Assembly (NCBI GenBank): GCA_017880865.1
Contig: JADGRL010000001.1
Span: 1 to 64,000, forward strand
Length of the DNA: 64,000 bases
Direction: 5' to 3'
Origin: Gallionella sp.
GTDB lineage: Bacteria > Pseudomonadota > Gammaproteobacteria > Burkholderiales > Gallionellaceae
Shown here piece after piece: positions 16,307 to 23,554 of the stretch. Position numbers and translations under genes: made by a program. Position 1 is the stretch's first letter; the number at the start of each line of letters is the position of its first letter. Below the pieces are notes generated by a model. It worked only from the letters and a program-made list of their open reading frames with translations, was not told the origin of the DNA and did no database searches.

Positions 16307-16704
16307 CGGCCAATAAAACAGCGACGCCCAAACGCAAACCGACATCCTGGGTGCCGGATCGGCAGGAGATCATCTGGATAGACTGTAACCCGCAGGTCGG
16401 TCGCGAGATGCGCGACGTGCATCCCTTTCTCGTGCTTTCGCCACGCATCTTTAATGAAAAGACTTCGCTGGTCATCGGTTTGCCGATGACCACGGCGGAA
16501 TACAATGCGGACAATCCGTTTGCGGTTGCCGTGGGTTTAGCAAAAGGACGCAAGATCGGGCAAACCAGCTACGTGCTTTGCCACCAGCCCAAATCGTTCG
16601 ACTGGCGCTTGCGCAAAGCCAAGGCGCATCCGCTGGGTGTTTTATCCGGTGATTTATTCGCGCAGGTGTGTGAGCGGCTGAATCAAATTATTCAAGTAGG
16701 CTGA
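16300..16704 (+). CDS. mazF: MazF/PemK-family endoribonuclease toxin
   Basis: 134 residues with a TTG start inside the end of mazE; a GTG at 16351 is a possible alternative. MazF core: DRQEIIWIDCNPQVGREMRD with the Arg of the active-site loop, HPFLVLSPRIFNEKT, VIGLPMTT, SYVLCHQPKSFDWR. Members cut mRNA at short sequence motifs. The roughly 17 residues before the core (KTATPKRKPTSWVP) are an unusual N-terminal extension if the TTG is used. Confidence 0.9.
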   Translation: MVAANKTATPKRKPTSWVPDRQEIIWIDCNPQVGREMRDVHPFLVLSPRIFNEKTSLVIGLPMTTAEYNADNPFAVAVGLAKGRKIGQTSYVLCHQPKSFDWRLRKAKAHPLGVLSGDLFAQVCERLNQIIQVG

Positions 16705-16736
16705 TCCCCGAAAGGGGCCAGGCTCAATCCCTTCGA

Positions 16737-16914
16737 TGCGCATCTCTCATCTCCGCCAACGCCTGCGTGATCTCGGTGCCAAGCCGTGCCACGAAGATCG
16801 TCTGCTGCGCGGCTGGAGTCGGGTCGGCTCGTAAGATAGAGTTCACAGTCCCGCAGAAACTTTCTTTCCGCTGGCGCTGCGCAATGATTTGTCTGCCATT
16901 GAAGCGGAATTGAA
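16737..16914 (+). pseudogene. Broken 5' copy of the rlmN-like gene
   Basis: These 178 bases match the first 60 codons of the intact gene at 20527 (ATGCGCATCTC..., then GCCAAGCCGTGCCACGAAGA and TTCACAGTCCCGCAGAAA are shared). Codon 33, Tyr in the intact gene, is a stop here (TAA), and similarity ends near 16914, long before the radical-SAM cysteines. The duplication lies 3.8 kb from its source in the same orientation, with the acyl-CoA dehydrogenase-like operon between the two copies. Confidence 0.88.
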
Positions 16915-16949
16915 TTTCGGATGGTGTAGCCAACCCAAACAATTTCCTC

Positions 16950-18161
16950 TCACATGAAATTCCGCGTGTGTAGCGCAGCCAAGCGTTGCGCGGTTTTTCC
17001 TTCAAAGCCGAGCCGCAGCAGCCGTGCGAGTCGGCCTTCCGCCATATCGGTCATCAGCGTCTGCACGCGGGCATAGCCTGTGGCGATAGCGGCTGGCGTG
17101 AACTCTCCGGCAGCCAGCAGGATCAAGGCATCGAACACTTCTTCGTTGAGCCCCGAGGTGCCGGATAGCGCGTCGTTGCGCGTCTCCACGGCATGGGTGA
17201 GGCGGGTGCGAAATTCCGGCTCGAGCTTCAGTCGCCGCAGCAGGTGCGCCATGCCGAAGGCTACATGGCGGCCTTCGTCGATTGCTGCCAGGCGGGCGAT
17301 CTGGCGGGTGACCGGGTCAGGGGCGTGGGCGTGGAGAAAGTTGAGCAAGCTGACGAAGGTGCCTTCGCCGAGCACCGACAGCAGGAATCCGGCGATGGAA
17401 AAATCCGTTTCGTCGAGCAGGGTTTTGAGCGAGGCTTGTCCGCCCGCCGTGGACAGCGCCGGTTCACGCCCCCGCAGGCGCAGGCGGCGGGTGAACACGT
17501 CGATGTGGCGTGCCTCGTCGGCCACTTGTATCGCCAGCACCGCTTGCACTTCGCGAAAATGAGGATGCATCTGGCCGAGAAAGCGCGCGGGTACGACCAG
17601 CGCGGCGTTTTCATTTTCGATCATGTAGGTCATGACTTGCGCCACGGCATTTTCCACTTCGTCCGGGAGCTCAAAAGCGGCGTTCCAATCTATTGCCTGA
17701 TCCGGGTTCCATTGTGCGGCAACGGCCTGGGCATAAAGTTCGGCGGCATTGTCCGCCCACACCTCATGTTTCTGATTCAGGCGAAAAGCGTATTCCGGTG
17801 CGCCCGCTTCCACTGTCGCTCCACGCGCAGCCAGTCCATAACAAGGCCATGCATGTTCATGCACTGCACCGTTTTGTTTTGGATCGGCAGATCCGGTTTG
17901 AGTCGCGCCGCGACAGCGTCCGGCATGAATGTCGCTGCGAGTGATCTGCGCTTTGCCCTCAATAAAGGTGAGCGGATGACCCTGTGCGCGACACCATGCG
18001 GAAAGCTGCGCTTGCCATCCGGGCGCGTTGCCGGTGACGAGCAGCTCGCCGCCGACCGGAATTTTGTTCAGCCCATGCTTGATGAGTAGATGCGCTCCGG
18101 CATCCAGCCCCAGATTTTCAATATCTATAATCGGTGACAAGAATATTTCCTTTGCTGTCAT
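16950..18161 (-). CDS. TusA-like domain fused to a ferritin-like diiron domain
   Basis: 403 residues. Residues about 9-75 resemble TusA/SirA (IIDIENLGLDAGAHLLIKHG, then LLVTGNAPGWQAQLSAWCRAQGH), but the catalytic Cys-Pro is replaced (GLDAGAH where TusA has GLxCPxP), so sulfur transfer by that Cys is not possible. After a linker comes a four-helix diiron domain: first Glu in MIENENAAL, ExxH in VADEARHIDVF, Glu in LGEGTFVSLL, second ExxH in AAIDEGRHVAFG. This ligand set is typical of ferritin-like oxygenases and oxidases. It overlaps the upstream PhnD-like gene by 44 bases if the ATG at 18161 is used; its ribosome site is weak. Last gene of a three-gene operon. Substrate unknown. Confidence 0.8.
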   Translation of the reverse strand: MTAKEIFLSPIIDIENLGLDAGAHLLIKHGLNKIPVGGELLVTGNAPGWQAQLSAWCRAQGHPLTFIEGKAQITRSDIHAGRCRGATQTGSADPKQNGAVHEHAWPCYGLAARGATVEAGAPEYAFRLNQKHEVWADNAAELYAQAVAAQWNPDQAIDWNAAFELPDEVENAVAQVMTYMIENENAALVVPARFLGQMHPHFREVQAVLAIQVADEARHIDVFTRRLRLRGREPALSTAGGQASLKTLLDETDFSIAGFLLSVLGEGTFVSLLNFLHAHAPDPVTRQIARLAAIDEGRHVAFGMAHLLRRLKLEPEFRTRLTHAVETRNDALSGTSGLNEEVFDALILLAAGEFTPAAIATGYARVQTLMTDMAEGRLARLLRLGFEGKTAQRLAALHTRNFM

Positions 18162-18975
18162 AGAATCTTTCGTCGTCCACTGCGCGTGCAAGCTGCGCAT
18201 AGCCGCTGGTGCGCCCAATGCGCCATGCTTTGAGTCCTTCCAGTTCAAGCAACGGTCTCACTTCAGGGTCGTCCCATGCCATGCCCATCAGCAACTCGAC
18301 AAAACGCGCCACTTGTTCTTCTGATGCGCCGGGGCTGGTGGTGAAGTTGCAATGGTCATAGGCTCCGGTGCGCGCCACGATGCGGGTCGCACCCGCTGGC
18401 AGCACGCCTTCGCGCGAGAAGGCGAGGTGGTTGCCGTCTATCATCCATGCCGCGTCGATCTCGCCCGCCATCAGCGACAGCGCCGCGTCGCGTTCGCCGC
18501 CGATGTGGTCGCCGTGTTTGCCGCCCAACACATCGAAGCGCCGCGCGGTGTAATCGCGTCCTGCGACCAAACCTTGTGTACGCAAATGATCGAGAGGGAT
18601 CAGGTTGGCCTGCGGCGAATCGATTGCGCCGAAGCCGACGATTTTTCCGCGCAGGGCGGACACCTCGGAGATCGCGGAATCGCCGCGCACCACCAGCACC
18701 GATGCAAGATCGCAATCGGTATCGCGCATCGCCACGGCGCGCACGCTCTGACCACGGGTGCGGGCCATGCGCTCCGCCCTCACCCATGCCAGCGGCGAGT
18801 TCCACGCAATGTCAATTGCACCCTCGAATTGCGCTTCAACCTGGCGTTCGTAGTTTGAATAAAGAATGAAATCGAACTCGAAATCGCGGGCGCGGAAATA
18901 TTCCTTGAAGCCTTCCCAGATTGTCACCACTTTGGGCGCATAGGCTACCGCGCCCATCACAAACGGACGTGTCAT
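18118..18975 (-). CDS. PhnD-like binding-fold protein without a signal peptide
   Basis: 285 residues from the ATG preceded by GAGGGGG. It has the two-lobed type II periplasmic-binding fold of the PhnD/SsuA/TauA group: FEGAIDIAWNSPLAWV, LRGKIVGFGAIDSPQANLIP, LMAGEIDAAWMIDGN. The N-terminus (MTRPFVMGAVAYAPKVV) is not a signal peptide or lipobox, and no ABC permease or ATPase is near. A cytoplasmic binding-fold protein beside redox enzymes recalls enzymes built on this fold, such as MqnA/MqnD and THI5/NMT1, so it may be an enzyme or a carrier. Tightly linked to the ACAD-like gene (10-base gap) and the diiron gene (overlap). Confidence 0.82.
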   Translation of the reverse strand: MTRPFVMGAVAYAPKVVTIWEGFKEYFRARDFEFDFILYSNYERQVEAQFEGAIDIAWNSPLAWVRAERMARTRGQSVRAVAMRDTDCDLASVLVVRGDSAISEVSALRGKIVGFGAIDSPQANLIPLDHLRTQGLVAGRDYTARRFDVLGGKHGDHIGGERDAALSLMAGEIDAAWMIDGNHLAFSREGVLPAGATRIVARTGAYDHCNFTTSPGASEEQVARFVELLMGMAWDDPEVRPLLELEGLKAWRIGRTSGYAQLARAVDDERFYDSKGNILVTDYRY

Positions 18976-18985
18976 CTGCGCCCCC

Positions 18986-20104
18986 TCAACCGAACACAGG
19001 CAGGCCGCAAACAGCCTTGCCGATGAAATCGTAGAGTACATCCGAAGTCGGTGACATCACCGATGCAGCCCGTGCATCGCGGAAGCAGCGTTCAACGCCC
19101 ACATCCTTGCGGAACGCAGCACCTCCGCAGACGCGCATGGCGATGTCGGTCACTTCCAGTGCCGCTTCGGCGGCCCCCGCTTTGACCTGCATGACGCGCA
19201 ACATCGCGTCGGGGCGACCTGCAGCCAATGCTGCCAGCGTGTCGTCGCGCAGAGTGCGCGCCATGTCGGCGCGGATTTTTGCGCGGGCGATGTAGGCGCG
19301 GATGGTCGGCAAGTCGGCCAGCGAGCTGCCCAGATGCTCGAACTTGTTGCCGCTCACATGCGCGATGGAACGGCTGATCGCAGTCTCCATGAGGCCGATT
19401 GAATTGGAGGCGATCAGTGTGGAAAACACCGGCAGCACTACGCCGATCATGATGTCGAAACCGCCGCCGTCCGCGCCCAGCATGGCTGACTGTGGCAGAC
19501 GCATGGATTTGCACACCAGCGGAGCAGAACAGTTGCCGCGCAGCCCCATGCCGTCAAAGGGATTTGGCTGGGTAAGGCCCACCGTCTTGCTGCCGACCAG
19601 CCACAAGGTGCTTGCGCCTTCTGCTTGCGCGGGGCGCGACGACCAAATGTAGGAGTCGGCCTCGTTCGCCGAAGTCACCATCGTCTTTGCGCCATCGAGA
19701 AGATATCCATCACCCTCACGCACAGCGGTACCGACCGGTGCCCAGAAGTGGCTGCGGGAACCCGCTTCGGACCAGGCCAGCGTGGAGAGATGCCGACCGG
19801 CAGCAACCTCGCGGCGCAGCGCTTCAGCGCCGAATTTTTCGATCACGGCTGTAGCGCTGAAATGCATGGTCACCACCATCGCGGTGGAAGGACAAGCTTG
19901 CGCAATGCACTCGACCACGTGCGAAGCTTCCGCCAGTCCCAGCCCCATGCCGCCCACTTCGGTGGCGCAGGTGAGACCGAGCAACCCCGCTTCGCCGAGC
20001 GCGCGTATGGCCGTGCGCGGAAATGCGCCATCGCGGTCAACAGTAATGGCTGAAGGTTCGATGATGTCGCGGATGATGATGTCGAGTTTTGCTAGATGTG
20101 TCAT
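18986..20104 (-). CDS. Acyl-CoA-dehydrogenase-fold flavoprotein, non-canonical
   Basis: 372 residues. ACAD fold with the N-terminal helical domain (LGEAGLLGLTCATEVGGMGL), a middle beta domain (LAWSEAGSRSHFWAP; GYLLDGAKTMVTSANEAD) and a C-terminal helical domain. Near the end, where normal acyl-CoA dehydrogenases carry the catalytic Glu in a YEGT-type segment, this one reads RDARAASVMSPTSDVLYDFI, so the usual base is absent. That pattern occurs in group D flavin monooxygenase-like relatives, so oxygenation or another redox step is as likely as dehydrogenation. First gene of the operon, with a strong dyad about 100 bases upstream. Confidence 0.85.
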   Translation of the reverse strand: MTHLAKLDIIIRDIIEPSAITVDRDGAFPRTAIRALGEAGLLGLTCATEVGGMGLGLAEASHVVECIAQACPSTAMVVTMHFSATAVIEKFGAEALRREVAAGRHLSTLAWSEAGSRSHFWAPVGTAVREGDGYLLDGAKTMVTSANEADSYIWSSRPAQAEGASTLWLVGSKTVGLTQPNPFDGMGLRGNCSAPLVCKSMRLPQSAMLGADGGGFDIMIGVVLPVFSTLIASNSIGLMETAISRSIAHVSGNKFEHLGSSLADLPTIRAYIARAKIRADMARTLRDDTLAALAAGRPDAMLRVMQVKAGAAEAALEVTDIAMRVCGGAAFRKDVGVERCFRDARAASVMSPTSDVLYDFIGKAVCGLPVFG

Positions 20105-20202
20105 GACGGCCCTTTATAAAAAAATTGGGCGCGGCCAGAATGTGTAAAAGAAAAACAGATATGACGATACTCCGCACGATTTTCACGAGCGGAAAAATCC
20201 AA

Positions 20203-20220
20203 CACTCGAATGTTCGAGTG
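20203..20220. promoter_or_regulatory. Palindrome upstream of the ACAD-PhnD-diiron operon
   Basis: CACTCGAA, TG, TTCGAGTG: an 8-bp perfect inverted repeat with a 2-base centre, 99 bases upstream of the flavoprotein start, in the 422-base divergent region 20105-20526. It is the only strong dyad seen there and is a likely repressor or activator site. The rest of the region (remnant-like, with no open frame of coding quality) holds the promoters of both directions. Confidence 0.55.
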
Positions 20221-20526
20221 GGACGCACCTCATAGGATCTGCTGACCTGCACACTGGCAGCGCGTTGATACGGCACTTTCCATCGCACCCGATTTCGGGT
20301 CGGCTACACGCGGGCCGTCAGACCTGATGCACATTAAAGTGAATCAGCGTTACGGCGAACCAACGGGAGACAGGTGCGACAGCGGCGCACATTTTAGCAG
20401 AAGAGATGCCGCCGAATGAAATTCCACAATTGGGGCTTTTACGCACCGCATACCGTAGCCACGCCTGGGTTAAAATAACGCCCCCGTATTTGCGAATTAA
20501 CCTTGATTCCCGCTCCTCATACCCCG

Positions 20527-21528
20527 ATGCGCATCTCACAGCTTCGCCGACGTCTGCGCGATCTCGGCGCCAAGCCGTGCCACGAAGATCGCCTGCTGCG
20601 CGGCTGGAGTCAGGTCGGCTCGTACGACAGAGTTCACAGTCCCGCAGAAAATTTCTTTCCGCTTGCCCTACGCCGCGAGTTGCCCGCCATCGAAGCTGAG
20701 TTGCATAAACTTGCGAAACTGAGCGGTGAATATCAAGCCTGCGAGGGCGTCGCGCGGCTGCTGGTCGAGCTGGCCGATGGACAGATGGTGGAGAGCGTGC
20801 TGCTGCCGCGTGGCGGCTTGTGCGTATCGACGCAGGTGGGTTGTGCCGTGGGCTGTGTGTTCTGCATGAGTGGCCGCAACGGCTTGCTGCGCCAGCTCGG
20901 CAGCGCCGAGATTGTCGCCCAGGTGGTGCTCGCGCGCCAACGCCGCGCCGTGAGCAAGGTGGTGTTCATGGGCATGGGCGAGCCGGCCCACAATCTCGAC
21001 AACGTGTGTGATGCGATTGATCTGCTCGGCACACAAGGCAACATCGGCCACAAGAATCTGGTGCTCTCCACGGTCGGCGACCTGCGCGTTTTCGAGCGGC
21101 TGGCTCAGGACAAGATCAAACCGGCGCTCGCCTTGTCCTTGCACACCACCGATTCGGAACTGCGCGCCAAATTATTACCTCATGCGCCGCAGATCGCCAT
21201 CGAAGAACTGGTGGAACGCAGTGAGGCGTATGCGCGCGCTACCGCCTATCCGGTTCAATATCAATGGACGTTAATCGAGGGCGTCAACGACAGCGATGCA
21301 GAGGTGGAAATGATCGCCCGGCTCCTCCGTGGGAAATACGCCATCATGAACTTCATCCCCTTCAACGAGGTCGACGGACTAACCTATCGCCGCCCCTCAG
21401 CCGAACGAACTGCGTTCATGGTGCACACCCTCAAAGGGCATGGCATTCTAGCCCGAACACGCGATTCGGCAGGGCAGGAGATCGAAGGCGCGTGCGGACA
21501 GTTGCGCGCGCGGGCAGTGAAAGCATGA
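20527..21528 (+). CDS. RlmN/Cfr-family radical SAM RNA methyltransferase
   Basis: 333 residues. The radical SAM cluster is Cys106-x3-Cys110-x2-Cys113 (GCAVGCVFCMSGRNGL). Other RlmN/Cfr landmarks: VVFMGMGEPAHNLDNV, LVLSTVGDL, ALSLHTTDSELRAKLLPHAP, YQWTLIEGVNDS and the C-terminal GIEGACGQL-like segment (EIEGACGQLRARA) with the second catalytic Cys. It is shorter and more divergent than housekeeping RlmN, so it is a paralogue; methylation of 23S rRNA or tRNA adenine is expected from the family. No clear ribosome site; a TTG at 20503 is also possible. Coupled to the exonuclease gene by an ATGA overlap. Confidence 0.88.
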   Translation: MRISQLRRRLRDLGAKPCHEDRLLRGWSQVGSYDRVHSPAENFFPLALRRELPAIEAELHKLAKLSGEYQACEGVARLLVELADGQMVESVLLPRGGLCVSTQVGCAVGCVFCMSGRNGLLRQLGSAEIVAQVVLARQRRAVSKVVFMGMGEPAHNLDNVCDAIDLLGTQGNIGHKNLVLSTVGDLRVFERLAQDKIKPALALSLHTTDSELRAKLLPHAPQIAIEELVERSEAYARATAYPVQYQWTLIEGVNDSDAEVEMIARLLRGKYAIMNFIPFNEVDGLTYRRPSAERTAFMVHTLKGHGILARTRDSAGQEIEGACGQLRARAVKA

Positions 21529-22220
21529 GCCTACTCAATTCTAAAACCCTATCTGACTATATGAAAAAAATCGCCCCGACCAAGCCTGAGATCGCCCTTC
21601 TGCAACCCTTCATAGGCCTTGCGCTGGAAAACATCCATGTGCCGAACAACAAGGAGGAGTTTGCGTCTGCCACGACCAAGATCAAGGCGGCAGGCATCGT
21701 GGGCTTCGATACCGAATCCAAGCCGACATTTGTTGTGGGCGATGTCAGCGAGGGGCCGCACGTCGTACAGTTTGCGCTGCACGACAAGGCCTACCTGTTT
21801 CAACTGCATCGGGCGGAAGGGATGCCGTTCCTGATCGAGCTGCTGCAATCCGAACAACTTATCAAGGCAGGCTTCGGGCTCAAGTCGGATCGTGGGCATA
21901 TCCTCGCGAAACTGGGCGTGCATTTCAACGCGGTGGTCGATCTCAATACGGTGTTCAGCATGGACGGTTACCACAAGGAAATGGGCGTCCGCGCAGCGGT
22001 GGGACAGGTGTTGAAGCAGCGCTTCGCCAAGGCCCGGCATGTAACCACTTCCAACTGGTCGCAGCCCCAACTCACGTCGCAGCAAATGCTCTACGCGGCC
22101 AACGATGCCTACGCGGCGCTCAAAGTTCTGGAGGCCTTGAACTTGCGCCGCGAGGATTTGCCTATCATGGGCTTGGGCCAGCCCAAACAAAATTCACACA
22201 AAGCCAATGCACTGGAGTAG
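21525..22220 (+). CDS. RNase D-like 3'-5' exonuclease
   Basis: 231 residues with the DEDDy exonuclease motifs: Exo I GFDTES, Exo II around AGFGLKSDRGHI, and Exo III YAANDAYAAL (Tyr-x3-Asp). It lacks the HRDC domains of full RNase D, so it is a stand-alone exonuclease domain of the kind seen near tRNA or rRNA processing genes. The start overlaps the methyltransferase stop (ATGA), suggesting a joint role in RNA maturation or quality control. Confidence 0.88.
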   Translation: MSLLNSKTLSDYMKKIAPTKPEIALLQPFIGLALENIHVPNNKEEFASATTKIKAAGIVGFDTESKPTFVVGDVSEGPHVVQFALHDKAYLFQLHRAEGMPFLIELLQSEQLIKAGFGLKSDRGHILAKLGVHFNAVVDLNTVFSMDGYHKEMGVRAAVGQVLKQRFAKARHVTTSNWSQPQLTSQQMLYAANDAYAALKVLEALNLRREDLPIMGLGQPKQNSHKANALE

Positions 22221-22264
22221 CATGAAACCGTAATTCTTCCCTTAATCACTATAAGGAGTCGAAC

Positions 22265-22411
22265 ATGCCCAAGTCACATAATGCACATAGAGACACCAAG
22301 AAGAAACCTCTGATGACGCCGAAGGAAAAGAGGATGGCCAAACACGAGAAGAAGCATAGTCACGATGCCCAGCCATTTATTACTCCCGATACTCCTGTTA
22401 CCACTCATTGA
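22265..22411 (+). CDS. Small basic His/Lys-rich protein
   Basis: 48 residues (MPKSHNAHRDTKKKPLMTPK and on), with seven His and ten Lys, and a neutral tail ending TPDTPVTTH. An AAGGAG lies 7 bases before the ATG and a perfect hairpin follows about 100 bases later, so it looks like a real transcription unit. The composition suggests RNA, DNA or metal binding; no family recognised. Confidence 0.65.
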   Translation: MPKSHNAHRDTKKKPLMTPKEKRMAKHEKKHSHDAQPFITPDTPVTTH

Positions 22412-22510
22412 GCGCCCGGGTTTGGTCGTTATCGAACGATTATTCAGGTGAAAGAAACCATCGAGAATGAATCACGGTTTTCTTCATAGAGTCACAATAG
22501 AAATCATTAG

Positions 22511-22536
22511 GGAAAGCCCGGCATGCCGGGCTTTCC
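22511..22536. terminator. Perfect 26-base palindrome, probable terminator
   Basis: GGAAAGCCCGGCATGCCGGGCTTTCC is fully self-complementary and can form a tight GC-rich stem in RNA from either strand. The following T-run is weak. It separates the small basic gene from the DUF6279 gene. Confidence 0.6.
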
Positions 22537-22653
22537 TCATTAACGCCTGCCGTTTGTCGAACCGCATCACTCGTGCAGTCTAGCTTGATCAATAATGCCG
22601 GGGCCATCCCTGTATGGCATGCGCTGGTTGCAGCCGTCAAACTAGAATAAAAA

Positions 22654-23541
22654 ATGAATATCCATAAATCATTATTCGTTATTCTCGCCCTGCTCTGCTG
22701 CAGCGGCTGCAGCACGGTCAGTCTTGGTTACAATTACGCCGACTGGCTGCTGCGCTACTGGATCAATGGCTACACCTCGTTCAGCTCCCAGCAGAAAGAT
22801 GAAATCCATCTCGAGGTCGCCGACTATATGCGCTGGCATCGCCGTCAGGCGCTGCCAGAGTACAACGCATTTTTGCAGGATTTAAATGGATTGGTTAATC
22901 AGGACGGTGTATTGACGGCGGGGGATATCACGCATTTAAGGACTGAAAGCGCCCGGCTGTATCAATTGACCTTGGCGCCGATGATCCTGCCCGCCGCACA
23001 CTTGATGAGCACATTGGACAGCCGGCAGATCGCCGAGCTGGCCGACACGCTAGCCTACAGGAACAGCAAACAAAGAAAACATATACTGCAGGGCAGCGAG
23101 CAGGAATTGCTCGAGATGCGCGCGGTGCGACACGTCGATCTGGTGGAAAAACTGGTGGGCAGGTTGAGCGCCGAACAGGAAGAAAAGATCAAGGCGATGA
23201 GCCTGCGCATTCCGTTTGCCACCCGCTATTACATCGAACAGCGGGAAGCCAAACAGGCCCGTTTGATTGCGTTGTTAAACAACCATGCGGGCGAAAATAA
23301 AATCGCCGCGTTGCTACGGCAATGGATAGACACGCCGGAAGCGGATCGATCAGCGCAACAGCAGCTGGCGATCATAGCCTATGAGAGCACGATGAACGAC
23401 ATGACGGTGCGGATATTCGAACTGCTGACAACACGCCAGAAACAACATCTGAGCAAAATAATCGTGTCCTATATCGACGATTTTCAGAAACTCAATCCGG
23501 CAACTTCAAGCGCGTTCTACGAACAGACTTCGGAGAAATGA
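22654..23541 (+). CDS. DUF6279-type lipoprotein
   Basis: 295 residues. A lipobox (LLCCSGCSTV) gives a lipid anchor at Cys19. The next segment, YNYADWLLRYWINGYTSFSS, is the signature of the DUF6279 family: outer-membrane lipoproteins with a helical body of about 270 residues. The remainder is strongly helical and charged (KLVGRLSAEQEEKIKAMSLR). Function unknown in the family. Convergent with the cyclase gene, 13 bases away. Confidence 0.8.
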   Translation: MNIHKSLFVILALLCCSGCSTVSLGYNYADWLLRYWINGYTSFSSQQKDEIHLEVADYMRWHRRQALPEYNAFLQDLNGLVNQDGVLTAGDITHLRTESARLYQLTLAPMILPAAHLMSTLDSRQIAELADTLAYRNSKQRKHILQGSEQELLEMRAVRHVDLVEKLVGRLSAEQEEKIKAMSLRIPFATRYYIEQREAKQARLIALLNNHAGENKIAALLRQWIDTPEADRSAQQQLAIIAYESTMNDMTVRIFELLTTRQKQHLSKIIVSYIDDFQKLNPATSSAFYEQTSEK

Positions 23542-23554
23542 TCCAGCGGCGAGC

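Noticed and set aside
16950-18161. Sulfur-carrier role for the TusA-like domain
   Set aside because: The essential Cys-Pro is replaced by Ala-Gly.
20037-20288. 83-codon minus-strand frame upstream of the flavoprotein gene
   Set aside because: Arg/His-rich and overlapping the real start in another frame, with no ribosome site.
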